Source of the DNA: Antedon mediterranea
Taxonomy: Eukaryota > Echinodermata > Crinoidea > Comatulida > Antedonidae
Reading direction: 5' to 3'
Length of the DNA stretch: 64,000 bases
Assembly (NCBI RefSeq): GCF_964355755.1
Contig: NC_092677.1
Coordinates: 14,036,601 to 14,100,600, forward strand
The translations under genes and the position numbers were made by a program. A model generated the notes under the pieces. The model had not been told where the DNA came from. It saw nothing but the letters and a program-made list of their open reading frames with translations, and did no database searches. Positions 48,701-62,256 of this stretch are shown here, piece by piece; position 1 is the stretch's first letter; each line of letters begins with the position of its first letter.

Positions 48701-50870
48701 AGTAGATTTTTTGAGACAAGTATGGGGTTACCCGGTGTACTAGTACAATTCAATTCAATTCAAATAAACATTTATTTCTTTCATTCATATTTGAGTAAAA
48801 AAAACATTATAATTTCTGATGTTTTATAAATAAATATTTTTTTTTTTTAGAGATATAATACAGTAAATCATAATGTATAAAAAGATGATTCAGTTATATA
48901 CAAAATGAAAGAGGCAAAAAAACCCAAGAAAGTATCGATCAATTGGAAAAAAAAAAATCCAATTGAAACTTGTATGTTGGGAAGCCATGTAAGAACATTA
49001 TATACTTATATATATAAATGTAAACATATAAATACACAAACACATATAGATCAACAGACACACACACAAACACTGATCATAACTGGGCCCTCTGGGAGAC
49101 CAGTCTTTGACTGAGGTTACCCAATATAAATAACAAATTCAAACATAAACAATGTGTTAAATTCATATTATATATTGATGCATACCATGAAACATGTCCA
49201 GTAGTCGACTGTTGCCTAGCAATAAGCCACCTTTGACCAGATATTCAAAGTATGAGTCGATACCAGCACCAATGCCTCCATCGATGGCGGTCCATTTACC
49301 CGATTGAACCGATATATGATTGCCTACCTATTAGATAAATATCGAGACAAATAATTCAACCGAGATAAGACATTTCATAATATTATGATTACCTCATGAA
49401 ATATAATCCTTTAGTTTCATTCTTACCAGACCAATTTCAGATCGCCTATCCCATAATGCTTCTAAGGCCTTTATTGCTGCATTCTCAAATATTGAATTGC
49501 CCGTCAGACGGCTTAGCGTTCCAAATTCTACGATGAACGTACCAACCCCAGCTGTACAAGTGACAGGAGTCTCATCTTTTGGAACTCCATACATCAAGTT
49601 GACAGTTCCATAGGGCATACCTGTCTTTGTATCAAATGCTGGAAGAAATTAATGAAATATTAATATTAAAATGTTATATATAACTCTGTGGTCTAACAGT
49701 ATGGCACCAGTCCAGAAACCATGAGGTTCCAGGTTGGGAAAGAGATTTTTTCTTACACTTGGTATATTTATAAGTAATAATTAATTAGATTAATTGAAAA
49801 AAAACCTGCAAGAATCTTTTTAGCAGCTTGCTCTGCAAGATCAAGAAGTGGTCCTTCGCACGGCCAGTTGTCAGACACTTGAAACCTGGTGTCGCGAGAC
49901 ATTAAATGTGCCGAAATAAGACCACCAACAACTGTGGGGAAAAATAAATTTTTAGTTCCAATCTTAAATTGGCACTGATCTTAAGAAATTACAAATTATC
50001 ATATACATTGCACGTAGTATAGTTACCTCGTATATTGGTCTCAAAGACAGAAACATTGATGTCTTCGTCAAAATCCAATGTGTCCAGTAACAGGCCGGAA
50101 ACACGGTTGAACTCTGTGTAGTTTCCCATCACAGCCAGTGTGTCTAAGGCATCGATAAGCGTTAGAGAATAGCTATAGTCAGACAGAAAGATAATAAGTA
50201 AAAGACAAATTTCATTACATGGTTAAAATTCACCGGGAAAAAGACCTTTGCTTTAACACTACAGAATATTTTCTCAATCATTTTGCTCCTCCTAGCTGGT
50301 GTCAAATACTACACTGCAGTAGGCCTACTACTGACTACGGGTGGTGTTGAAATGAGGACTTCAAGAATGCAATACACTTTATATAAAAAAAATGACAAAC
50401 TACTCTACACACCTGCCCCAAGTGTCTACACCATCACATGTCAAAGGTTGCAATTCATCGTACGGATAGGCGTGATTCAGATATCCTTCATAACTGAACT
50501 GAAACATTTTCCTTACCCTTTCCCTATAAAAAAATAAATAAATATTAAAATAGAAACGTCAGAAATATTTAAGTATTACTTATATGAATGTGTACAACTT
50601 TTCAGATAATATAATACCAGTGAACTACGTTGTTACACTTTATGGTATGAATCGACTTATTTGGCTGACTGTACGTAAATTAAAACCACTTCACTAGGCG
50701 GAGGCCACATAGATAGACAAGCTGGGCCTAGATAGGAAATAATGCATTTATTTACCATGCAACAGAACTCACCGATAGGATATTATCTCATCATTACTAA
50801 ATAATGATTCTGAATACGTTAAAAATATAAAAAGAAAGGAAAATAGCCTTAACCACATCCCTTTTTCCAT
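45792..50870 (-). CDS. EDEM2: EDEM2, ER degradation-enhancing alpha-mannosidase-like protein, complete
   Basis: Ten minus-strand exons: 50870-50773, 50523-50413, 50172-50027, 49931-49806, 49638-49427, 49327-49186, 48545-48421, 47685-47541, 46481-46360, 46277-45792. All joins keep frame; 570 residues against 578 in human EDEM2. A signal peptide (about 1-22) leads into a GH47 fold: PLTCDG with Cys62, [41 protein letters not shown] with Glu369, Cys405, [10 protein letters not shown], and the calcium-site motif FNTEAHP (Thr472). Cys62 and Cys405 correspond to the pair that forms the redox-sensitive disulphide in human EDEM2. EDEM2 starts mannose trimming (Man9 to Man8B) that marks misfolded glycoproteins for ER-associated degradation. 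The C-terminal block [10 protein letters not shown] matches the human EDEM2 tail, which separates it from EDEM1 and EDEM3. Introns contain a SINE fragment, a LINE remnant and a hairpin. Confidence 0.96.
47068..47118. repeat. Hairpin: 21-bp perfect arms, 9-nt loop
   Basis: The left arm starts CCTGAAGGTGGCGCAC and the right arm ends GTGCGCCACCTTCAGG; pairing continues weakly outside. GC-rich in an AT-rich EDEM2 intron. Confidence 0.95.
47785..47912 (-). mobile_element. SINE, copy 2 (partial, reverse orientation)
   Basis: Reverse complement of the middle and 3' part of the SINE at 40319-40605: shared TGCATTATGGGAGTATGTTT and GACCGGGGTAATAAT. The tRNA-like head is missing. Lies in an EDEM2 intron. 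Confidence 0.75.
48100..48360 (+). pseudogene. Possible LINE ORF2 C-terminus and 3' tail
   Basis: Plus-strand codons read [11 protein letters not shown], then, after a frame slip, a stretch ending LKQHF. This resembles the WNSLP...FKSxLKTHLF end of many LINE ORF2 proteins. It is followed by a U-rich 3' region and AATAAATAAA. Short and broken; tentative. Confidence 0.35.
48748..48790 (-). repeat. Possible LINE 3' tail with AATTC repeats
   Basis: CAATTCAATTCAATTC followed by AAATAAACATTTATTTC, the reverse-strand equivalent of the tail at 10745-10812. Confidence 0.35.
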
Positions 50871-52684
50871 GTTCTTTACTTTTCAGTGACGAAAGATCAA
50901 CAGTATGGGCGCAGCCATGTTTGTTTCGATCATTCCATTTCTGAAAAGGGGAACCAAACTAAGTGTGTGCTCTATTATTATTGTCTACATTTTTGATAAT
51001 GAATAATAAATGCTTGTTTCATGATTAGTTATATAAATTTTACATTGCTTTATGCTATTGTTAAAACTAAAACTATTTTATCAATTCAGCGTTTATTTCT
51101 AATATTTGCTTCCCAATATTTAAATTATGAGAGCTAGCTGTTGATAGTGGATTCGTCTCGTGTGCTATTTTTTTATTATTCAGAAGAAAAAAAATTAGTC
51201 GCGAGGTATTTATTCAGTAGAAAAAACATTTTTTCATTGCCAGAGACCTTCGTCAAATCTTAACTGAATATAAACATTGTAAGCACCTTTTTCTTTAATT
51301 GTTTTGATGATGACAGTGATCGTTTTTTAATGAGGGCAACTGCGAGTTTAATGTAGAATAGATAGGCCTGACATTGCTACCCTACCAGTAGGCCTAGTCC
51401 AAGTAAGATGATAACGCCACCTTTTCACCCTCGAGTCGGGGGCGAATGAAGTTATATAGTGGGTAGCTAGGCCTAGCTTAGAAACATTTAAGTAATTTGT
51501 AATTATTATAGGCAAATGACTCATTTAGTACACTACAGTACATATGTTACGCAGAATAAGATATAAATATATAGATTTCAGAAATAAAGTTCTTATTTAA
51601 ACAATACATAGGCCTAGCCTAGTAGTAGGCCTACTACTTACATTACAATTATTACGCCGTGGTTAGGATTCCGGCACCGGAACTCAACTGCCCAGCGTTA
51701 TGGAATCCGACACGCTATTGCGCATGCCCAGAGCGAGGTAATCGGCGCGCGACTCTATACTTATCAACAGCGCGATGGATCATTTCATAGCTGCGCCACA
51801 CGGCGAACTAGCCTAGATGCCTACTAATTATGGTATCCACTAATCTAGGCTAGAGGGCTACCAGTTAGACCATGAAGGTACCTCCATGGTTAGACGTGAC
51901 CAGTGGGCCTATAGTATTTATTTTGTAATTAAAAAGTGGTTGCTTCATTCATATATAAACTTCATATCATTATGAATTATATAATTACATGACTAGTTTT
52001 ATGATATTTCATAACGCATTATACTGTACATAACAACATGCAATCACAAGTTGATTTGTTGACGGCAGCCACCGCGTGCGTGGATGTGAAAAAACTGTTC
52101 GGGAAGTCAGGGTCGCAACGCTAAAAAAACATTACGATTCTTAGATAGATACTGATACTTATTAATATCATTTTAATTATTTTAACGCGTGGCGTAGTCG
52201 TATTTTAATTATTAAGTTTCATCCATCGCTCTCTCGCTCGCGGAACGACTATCTAGGCTACAGTAAATCCCTATAACACTCCGACTCTCCGTGGTGTGCC
52301 ACTATTAGTGCAAGCTATAAATAATTCACTTCCAAGAGCTCTGGGCATGCGCAATAGCGTGTCGGATTCCCTAACGGTGGGCAGTTGAGTTCCGGTGCCG
52401 GAATCCTAACCACGGCGTACAATTAATTAGCCTTAGGCCTAATAATTTACTTACTACTTATTACAGTACTGTCGTATAAATAAACATTTATTTCCATTAA
52501 AGAGTTAATTTAACTTAAGTTAATTTTTGTTAAGTTAATTTTTGTTACGTTACAATTACTACCACCGTTAATAATTAGTAATGTTTAGTTTAAATAATGT
52601 TAATTGTTTTTTGTTGTTGCCATTTTATTGATTCAAACCAGCAGGATCTTAATCCAGTAGCATACCATTACATCTTGTGTCAAT
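50871..52684. other. Divergent intergenic region, EDEM2 / NDRG
   Basis: Should contain both promoters. The EDEM2 start site is probably just upstream of 50870. The inverted-repeat element 51653-52419 occupies much of the space before NDRG. No other exon seen. Confidence 0.5.
51653..52419. mobile_element. Element with 82-bp terminal inverted repeats
   Basis: Arms 51653-51734 and 52338-52419 are reverse complements with only a few mismatches. The ends are TACGCCGTGGTTAGGATTCC and GGAATCCTAACCACGGCGTA. A CAATTAT / CAATTAA pair flanks the element, an imperfect direct repeat of 7-9 bp. Long arms plus a possible 8-9 bp duplication suggest a Mutator-like MITE. The interior is CpG-rich and non-coding. 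The right end is 265 bp upstream of the NDRG start codon. Confidence 0.82.
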
Positions 52685-55600
52685 ATGTCGTATTCTAAAC
52701 TTGGATTTGAGGAGGATGATGATGACTTCTCACTCGAAGCAGTGACGGTGACCGACACAAAACCTCGATCTTTCAGTGGCTTCGATTCTGATTCACCACT
52801 ACTCACAGATACTAATGGAACACAGTATCAGGTAAGAAACACAAATATTAAATGTTTTTGCGATGGGTTGTGAACTTTTTTATTAGCCTACTGTCCTTGA
52901 ATATAAGTTTGGATTGTGAGCTTACTCACTGTGAGGACTAACTTGTGAAAATTTCTCCAAAGTTATAGGGTGGATTTTTTACCCCAATATGGGCTTATTG
53001 TATGGGTACGTTGAAGGCTCTCCTTGGCTTTTATGGTGCATACTCTATGTGTACGCTGCAAGATTTACGGTACCTCCTTATTGAACTTCCGACAAGTTAA
53101 TAATGTGTATTGTTACGTTTAAATGTCGACTCAATATCCTCTAGTTAGTATAAGATTTAATTTGGATGAAAATAGGTTAATTTGTCAATTAAAAACCTGT
53201 GAAGTGTGATATTAATTATTTGTGTTGTTGATAAAATTGTTTCAGAATTCCATAAACCAAGTGTTTAAAATAACTGGTACCTTTAGTACTACTGTACTAC
53301 TACTTGTAGTCATACCAATAATCAAGCAAAGTATAAATAATGCCGATGCTTTCAATTGTACAGGATTTAGTTAAGTGTATAAAGCAGATTTGTATGAGAT
53401 TGCAAGCCAAAAGTAATGTCACTTAGAATGACTTGTTTTAATTGATGGTGTCAAGTTTTGAATCTATGAAATGACAGGATTTAAAGCTATTAACCTTTTT
53501 GTTTAATATAAGGTGTAAATTTCCAGTATTCATCTGTCAAGGATAAATGTTTGGAATTTAAGTTTGAATGTAATTGAAGATATGTACTGTAAAAGGTTTT
53601 AGATAGGGTATCATGACAGATCCTGCAGGGAGAGGAGGGCAAGCAGCTTGTCTGAGACACCTCCATTTTGAAATTTACAAATATAATGAAAAAGTGATTT
53701 TCCCATTTTGCAATACCAATGTTTTCTCACTTTTATGGAGCATTCCTCAATCCTTCATTATTGAACTGTTTGCTATGCTCTGATTAAAGACATTTCTGTA
53801 GATTTAAAACAAATAATTTTCATACCATTACATGATTTTTTCATAATGCAAGTGTATGACCCACTATACAACCCTAGGAGAGGTGAGTCAATTACCCGAC
53901 GTGCGGCATACCTTATGAATACCATGATGGACTTGTGCGTCAAAAATGTGACTTACCTTTAAGTGACCATGACGCACTATAACCATGTTGTTTATGATAT
54001 GGTGGTTGGTAAAGTGATGGACATTGACCCGCCATTGTTCATTGATGTACTGTACCATCTAGGTTTTTTGAAGCAGTAATTTAGTAAATGACACACCTCT
54101 CCCGGGGGTCGGGGGTCGTACATACAGTAGTGGGTCATACAAGTGCATTACCTTCAATTCAAGCTTTATAAAAAAAACACGGTTTATTGGACACTTGTTA
54201 ATTCTGATACATGTTTGATTTGTGCTTGTCGTAAAGTTGGCTATAAGTAACTACAGTATGCTAGAAATTAAAACTGTAATTTGAAAGGACAGTTAATTTT
54301 AAAATGTCTGTCAAAAAATGTATGAAACATAAAAGCAGGAAACTTAATCGTGCTTGTAGGAAAGGTGATCCTTTACATTAAATACCTTTAACATTACATC
54401 TAGGATCAATTTCAAATTGAAAAGAACATCTTGTTTGACAAGTTTAGTACTTTGATGTCTAGAAAATGTTTTAGAGTATATGAACTAGAAATGGGAATTA
54501 TATTGGTCAATAATGTAATATTGGAAATGCACTCAAATATCTTGACAGTCTCACACACACAATCTGTGTTCACACTATATACCAAGGTCCGTGCACAAAT
54601 CTGTGTTAAAACCAAATAACCTGTGTTCACACCTATAATTAATATTTATGCAAAATTAAACTATGATCTGTTTTCACACCAAAGGTACAGTAAATCTCTG
54701 TCTACACTATCAAACTACGGAAGTTTAAAAAAAAAATGTGATGAGCCCATATATGGAAGTGATGTGGTTAAATATGGTAGTGATATGATGACATCATGTC
54801 CATATATGGGCACATCACTTTTTTTTGTCACATAAAGTTTGATTCTGCAGTTTGAAATGGTCTTACATGTACATGTAATGTAAACAATATTACTTTTATT
54901 AAATATTATAAAACATCCTGTTGTGGTTTGATGTATTCCAAGGTTACGATCATTGACTTTGTTTTGATCTACTAGTATTTGAATTGTTTCAACAAAGTCA
55001 TTGTAATTGCTCTATAGATGACAATGCAAATATTAACTCTTCAGTATTCTGTTTTTTGACCTTTATCTCTATTATAAAATTTGATTTTGAAAGGAAAAGG
55101 TCAAAATATAACATTTCCTAATATTGTTCAAATACAGAAAAAAGCCAATATAAAAATCCTATTTATCTTGAATGTAACATGTAAACAAACTGGTATTTTA
55201 AGCATGTACAAGTGTGTACATCAATATTTACACTAGCCTACAGTAGGAATCTGCTACAGTATAACATGTAAACATTAATGTAACTGTATTTGACAGCTGT
55301 CCAATTGTGATTTAAACAATCAATGATGTTAATGTTGTAATGATAATGATCTGCTCTCATGCTGAACATACTCTCTAGGTAATGGGGATAATGAGACTTT
55401 AATAGTAGTAATTACAAATCAGTTATATTAAATTATATTGTTTGTAATGATAAAATGAAAACATAATTCAGTGAAATGAATATTAATCTCTTTCTTTATG
55501 TCTCCCCCACCCACCACATTAAACCGTCCCCTTCTTTATCTAAAACATCTCCCTTTCCCATCTCAAACCTTCCCTCTCATCATTAATCTAAATATCAAGC

Positions 55601-58600
55601 TTTGTTTATGGTAATAAGTTCCAACGAACACATCTTAGAATTTGTGAAAATAAATTAATGAAATTGCTTTTGGTTACAGGAGGAAGACATACACTGTGGG
55701 AATGGTACCATGCACGTTGCCATCCAAGGGAATAGCTCAAAACCAGCATTATTAACATACCATGACATAGGCTTAAATCGTAAGTAAACAATGCAAGGCC
55801 CTTAATCCAACTTAATGCACTACTACTGTATGTAATCTGTTCTGCCTCCATGGTCAAAGAAATACCGTTGGCCTTGGTACCTAATTTGGTGAAAGTTAGA
55901 AAATGACATTATACAGTACTGTACAGTTAGTTGGTTAACAGGCGCCGTTTAGTGGCAGCACTCACACGAAGTGACCCTTAGGGGAGAAGAAAGTTATTGT
56001 ATGCATTGTATTATGTTATTGTTATTCCCCCACAATTTACCAGTGTCTTGTGTCCAAATTTAGTCTAAATTGGGGTGATTATACATGAGCATATATTGTT
56101 TTATTTTTGCATTGCTTGTACTGTAGTTAAAAGGAACAAAGTACTTGTTTTCCGTAAGGAATGCTGTCTCATTCTAACTAAATTTAATCCTGAACTTTAA
56201 TCTATTCCTATCTTCCTCAATTGGTTTCAAATATTTGGAAAATTGCACGGATGTATTTATGTATTTCAATTCTATAGAAAAGTATTGTATATATCATTTT
56301 AATACCTTACTTCCTGCCATATACTTACTTCCTTAGTTTAATTTTGTTATAATTTACTTTCATAGAAAAACAAACAATTTGGTTATGTTTTGCATGGTGA
56401 TTAAAATAACAAGACTACTATTAATATGTTAAATTTCAAATTCTACAAATGATATTGGTATTAACTTTTCTTTCTAAAGCTCTGTCTATAATAAAAAATT
56501 TGATGTGTCCCAATATGGTAGTTGATACACCAAAATATGGTAGTGATGACAGCATCGTGTCCATATGTGGGCACATTACATTTTTTTGTTGCATAAAGTT
56601 TGATAGTGTAGGCAGAGCTTTAAGCAAAAACCTGGCATATTATTGTTATTAAAATCACTGCTTTTTTTTTCTAAATATCCCACCTATAATGTTTAAAATC
56701 ATGTCTTGTTAAATATTTCAGATGTCACCTGCTTCCAGGGATTTTTTAACTTTCCCGACATGCAACCAATTCTAAAGAATTTTTGTGTTTACCACCTGAA
56801 TGCACCTGGGCAACATAGAGACTCCCCAGCACTACCACAAGGGTAAAATATTCTTGCATTTCTAGTATCAGAATTCCATTTTATAAGGTATAAAGCTCTC
56901 GTAGCCGATTTGGCACAACTTGAAAAATCATTTAACACCTAAAATGATGACACTTTAGTATATTATCTAAACTTGTAGTAAATAACACTATTTCTTGGTT
57001 TGTCATACAAACTGTGTAAACATAGATTATGGTGCAACTGAATGAACAATTTTTATTTATTTAAATTCAATAGTTGTTCAGTAGCTTTGAATGAATAGAG
57101 TAGGAAAATTGTTTAAAAATACATATTTGCATTGCATATTATGTGTCAATTATATAGAAAGTTTATTATAAAAAGAAAGAATTCCCTCCTTCCCCTGTCC
57201 CCACCTAAAAAATAAATTAAAAAAATAAAAAATAAGATAAATATAATATTTTAATTACCTTAGTTAATATATTATTTATAAACATTTAATTGTTTTTAAT
57301 TATTTCAGTTATGTGTACCCAGATATGGATGGATTAGCGGAGATGATACTTCCTGTACTGCAGCATTTTGGGTAATTTATTATACTATATATTTTTAATC
57401 TATGACTGCTTCCTGACATTCACAAATAAAAGTGTATTTATTCAATTGGAACTGTTTCACTCATAATAAATTTATTAGTAAATTGTAAAAATATCTAACC
57501 TCGTATATGATCACTATACCCTTGAAATTGTATGTACATAATTCATATAATTTGTATATAAGAATTTGTATTGAATTTTTGACATTTAACAAGTGCTGTT
57601 CAAAACACATTGAAATTTATTATTCACTAATATTCACTGATCGAAGAAATGTATGATTTATATTAAATGTTAGAAAACTAAAAACAGTATTTGAATTCTT
57701 ATTGAAAACATATTATTAAAAAGGTGTATTTGAAAATATTGAAAATTCTATTTCATCAGAAATCACTATTGGTGTTTACAGTGAAAATGCAATATATTTT
57801 AAATATTTGAAGTTAATTGAAATTTCTAGTTATTATTTCAAAATGTTCAATCAATTCTATTTTGTATGATTATTCTATTTTGTATGATTATTCTATTTAA
57901 ATGCTAAACTTGTTTTACAAGATGTGAAAAATAGGTTATTTTTATAATGATCAATTGAAACTTGCATTTATGCAAATATCTTCTCTGATAAGGAGTTCAC
58001 ACTAGGCTAAGAGAAACACCCTTAAAGTTGGGGAAAATCTCCTATTTAACTGAATACAATTTAAGGAAAATACTTTATTTTTTATTGAGTTAAGAGAAAC
58101 GCTTAATATTGAAGGGAAATATTTCACATAAGTGTGATTGGTGAATACGGCCACTGTATCTCCTGTGCACTTAAAAACCCAGCACACCTTTTGGTAGATT
58201 GGTCTGCGCTGCGCTGCGTCTGGTAGGCGCTGCACTGGGTTCATAGAAAGCCTAATCCAAATTTTCCCAATTGAGGACAAATAATGTAAAAACAGATCCT
58301 ATACAGTACATGATCGAACGTTGAAAATCTGTTTGTCTGTCTTTTGACAACAATTTTCATCTCATATGGGATAGTGTAGTATAGAAAGAAACACTTAGAA
58401 GGTTAATTAATATTTAGGAGATAGATGCTATGGTGTGGGCCTGTTGCCATCAGCAGAAACGATTTAAACTGCACGATTTTTATTGCTGCTAGACATGATA
58501 CTGCACAAGAATTTGGCTGCATAGAAGTAACACATATCTTGAAAATCTGAATATTAGATAGTGCTCTCTCTCTCTTCGCATTTCATACATAATTTTGTCA

Positions 58601-61600
58601 ATCTGTGTCTCTTTAATAATGGAATACAATTTAGTTTGAACCAGATCAATTTAGAACTGTTACAGAGTTCAAGAACACCTGATTAGTTTGAGGCGTTTTG
58701 GTGGCAATGCTACGCATCATTTGTAAAAAGCAATTATGGAGAATATGAGATTGAATTGAATCTCCTGTTTTATTGTTGAAATTGCGTAATTAACCAACAT
58801 AGTAACATACTGGAAAGGTTAATGTAAGAATTACCCTCGACCTAATATTATTTATTGAGTTTTAGTTTTATAATCATCACTTCATTTTTTAAATTTTTAC
58901 TAGTATAAACTTTTTTTTTAGAATTAAAGAGTTTGTTGGTTTTGGAGTTGGTGCTGGTGCCAATATTTTAGCTCGATTTGAGGTAAGTTTAAAAAAGTTT
59001 TATATAGGTTAAGGGCACACTTTACTGGATCCAGAATGTGTCCCCTTGATAGAGGTTTATTAACATATTGTTATAATTGCCCTGCTTTAATTTATTTGAA
59101 CTTTGACCTGATATTACAGTACTATTATTTTACTAAAATTAATTGCTTTTGATTTTAGATCTTCAGTTGAACTTTGAATTGTTATGCTTTTTTTAATGAA
59201 TATTACTTGTTTATTATGATTACTTTCTGTATCTAGTTGGAGCATCCTACATACGTACGAGGACTCACACTTATAAATTGTGTCGCGTCAACTGCAACAT
59301 GGTCGGAGTGGGGACATCAAAAGGTAATTTGTGATTAACGATTAGAATCCTTCCTTTGGGACACTCCTATTAAAGGGACACTTTCCTTTGAAAATAACGA
59401 CGGGGAAAATATACTTTCGCCAATTCAGAGAACACCCCCATTAAGAAAACACTTTGTTGCAACACAAAGGAATTGTTTTCTTTTTATCATATTTATTACA
59501 ATCATCATGGCTTAGTATATGCTTTCAGACCATTTCACCCTCTAGCTGATACTGTTTTATGAAAATGATTCTTATATTGTAGATTGGTTGATTGATTGTT
59601 ATATATAATGTACTATTATTTTCTCTTCTTTTCAGTTCTCATCATTTTACCTTAAAGGTAAAGGAATGACGAATTTCACACAAGAGTACCTGCTTTGGCA
59701 CTATTTTGGCAAGGTAATAGTGATAGTTGCACCTTAAATTGCTGGTAAACGGAACGCAGTTATGTGGGTTTTGTTCTGTTTTGGTAGCTTTTAGGTTTCA
59801 TAAATCAGTTTCCTAAATGCTAGAAAAATTCAATTTTATTATTATTGGTCGATTAATGTTTGATCTATTGTTTCAGTTATATGTTAAGTTAATAGCCTAT
59901 AGATAACCATCATACGTTTGTATACTACAAACATGATGAAATAACTATGTATGCAGTAAGAAATTAGTCCAGAGTGGGTATTGAGTTGAATACTGTAAGA
60001 ATATTATTGTAAATAAGGAAAGAATAATTGAAGGAACATTTACACAGGCGAGCGGTAATTAGGGTGGAAAACCAAGTAGCTTCTGTATCTATCCTGAGAA
60101 CTGCCCACCTGTACTTCGTTTTGTGTAAATGGTCATAAGGAATAACAACATCGATTCTAAATTTTTATACTGTTACCGATCGTCTGTGTAAATTGGCCTT
60201 TAGGTGTAAACTTCATTTTTGTCACACCTTGGCGGTATGCCTAAAAAGTGTTTTCTATGTTTTAACAGAAAACCCTTGAATCAAATCATGACTTAGTAGC
60301 TGTGTATAGAGAAAATCTAGCAAAAAGTGTGAATTCTGCAAACTTAGCACAGTTTATCAACACCTATATCAAGTAAGTATTATACTATCAAAAGGAGAAT
60401 TACTTTAAAAAATGACAATTATACTTATATGTATGATATCTTAGAAGAGAATGAGAGACAACATCCCTCCCCATCCTTCTTTCTTATTTTGTTACTTACA
60501 GGAGGACAGATCTTAATATTGTACGAGAGTTAGACAAGGGTAAGAAGAAAAATGCAAGAACGCTCAAGTGCAACACCATGCTTATATGTGGTAAAAACTC
60601 TCCACACATTAACGACACTGTGAGTACTATTCCTTGGACTTGTTATTAATAATAATTCTATGTACTGCGGAAAATCACATACATGTCTCCTGATGAGTTA
60701 AGCACTGCGCTGTTTGTGCACTATTCAAAAAGAGTAGTGGATTATCTTCCGGTATGCTTTACCATGGTCCAGTACTGGAAAACAGACTTGTACAGAAGAA
60801 ATAAATAAATAAACAAATTATTAAAATGTCTTTAGATAATGTAGTGTAGTGGTGGCATTCATCACTCGTATACAATCCAGGAATTATTTTCTATCTTTTT
60901 CTCTCTAGCTCCCTCTTTTAAAATTTCAGGCCATAAAGTTGTTAGTCTCCCTCTAGCTTAAAATGATTGTTAAAAAAAAACCTATTCCATACTGCGGAAG
61001 AAGAGAGAATTGGGATTTCATTGACCTTTTGAAATGACTTTCGAGGTACTGTGAAAGAATTGAATTTGTTTACATAAATGATGTTGAAGCCTTAAAATAA
61101 TTAAACCCTCTAGGCTTGCAAATATTAACTAAATTGCTACAACATTAGTATATCTGCCTTAATATCCCATCTTTTGTTCTACCTCCCCCTGTTCCATGTG
61201 GAATTAACAGGTGGGAATATATTTAGTAACATATGTTACATTTACAACAAAGTATATTGCATAACGCCCTCATTCTGTACGTTGTCATCGACAGAAGATT
61301 GTGCCGAATGTTCTTATCTGTTAATTTGTTGGCCTTCAAATAAATTAAAATAATTACCCAGTTATTAAATTTAATTATATAATGGAATATAAAAATAATC
61401 AATTTAAAATCATATGGTTGTTTTGAGGACCTTGACTACTTTGTAAGATGCTATGTTTCATTCATGTGTCATAATGGTAGAAAACCCGAAATCAAGTGAC
61501 AGAAGAGTTGATTTTTTGTTTTGTATAACATCAGTAGTAATGTTTTTATTATTTATTATGAATAAAATAAAACTACACAAATTGTTCTGCACAGATTTAA

Positions 61601-62256
61601 ATTTACCTTTCATTTCTGCTTCAAGATGATATAAACATTTTACGACAACATTTCTTTTAAGATGTATATCAATAATAGTATTTCTTTTATTCTTATTGTG
61701 AGTAAAATAAACATAGTTGAATTTATGTTTCTACGACATCGTTGGCTAAATCCACTTATTGGATTCAAGTTAAGATGTTTTGCTCATCAACCTAGGTCTC
61801 TTTATGAGAATGTAGGAGTAGAGTGGTTGTTTGAAGCCATAAAATAAAAACATAACTCAATTTTTTGTTTTTGGCATTTGAAATTCGAAGCAATCTTATT
61901 TGATGAAAATAACATTTTGGAAATTATTTAAATATCATAATAATATTTATTTTAATTCCATAAACAAAAATGTAAAGAAACCATTTTCTTTATTTTGATA
62001 TTGAAAATTAATTTTTTATGATATGATTAAATTGTTCAGCCATTTTTCAGGACAAATTGGGTATGTTCTTATTTACAAAAAATATTATAACACCTAAATA
62101 AAGTATAATTTTGTTCAAAGGTTGAGATGAACGGGCGATTAGATCCAGCAAAATCCACATGGGTTAACATCTCAGACTGTGGTGGCATGATCCTTGAGGA
62201 GCAACCCTCCAAGCTTGCCGAGTCTTTCCGTTATTATCTCCAAGGAATAGGTTATG
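52685..62256 (+). CDS. NDRG: NDRG family protein, first ten coding exons (3' end outside window)
   Basis: Exons: 52685-52831, 55680-55779, 56722-56842, 57309-57371, 58922-58982, 59237-59323, 59636-59713, 60269-60372, 60502-60619, 62121-62256. All joins keep frame; 338 residues so far, ending at a GTATGT donor, so at least one more exon lies beyond the window. The acidic N-terminus (GFEEDDDDF) leads to the NDRG alpha/beta-hydrolase fold: LLTYHDIGLN, NAPGQH, then GFGVGAGAN where active hydrolases have GxSxG. There is no nucleophile serine, as in known NDRG proteins, which are therefore thought not to be hydrolases. The late block DCGGMILEEQPSKLAE matches NDRG1-4. NDRG proteins act in stress response, trafficking and differentiation. 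Probably the single invertebrate NDRG, co-orthologous to NDRG1-4. Confidence 0.95.
54694..54850. mobile_element. MITE family A, copy 3
   Basis: Left end CTCTGTCTACACTATCAAAC and inner blocks TATGGTAGTGATATG and TGTCCATATATGGGCACATC shared with the other copies; the right end is diverged. In NDRG intron 1. Confidence 0.8.
56477..56620. mobile_element. MITE family A, copy 4
   Basis: Ends AAGCTCTGTCTA and TGTAGGCAGAGCTT; inner CAAAATATGGTAGTGATGA. TA flanks on both sides (CTA / TAA). In NDRG intron 2, 100 bp before exon 3. Confidence 0.82.
60033..60206. mobile_element. MITE-like inverted-repeat element
   Basis: Left CATTTACACAGGCGAGCGGT and right ACCGATCGTCTGTGTAAATT are near-perfect inverted repeats about 130 bp apart. 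The core is short and non-coding. In NDRG intron 7. Confidence 0.6.
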
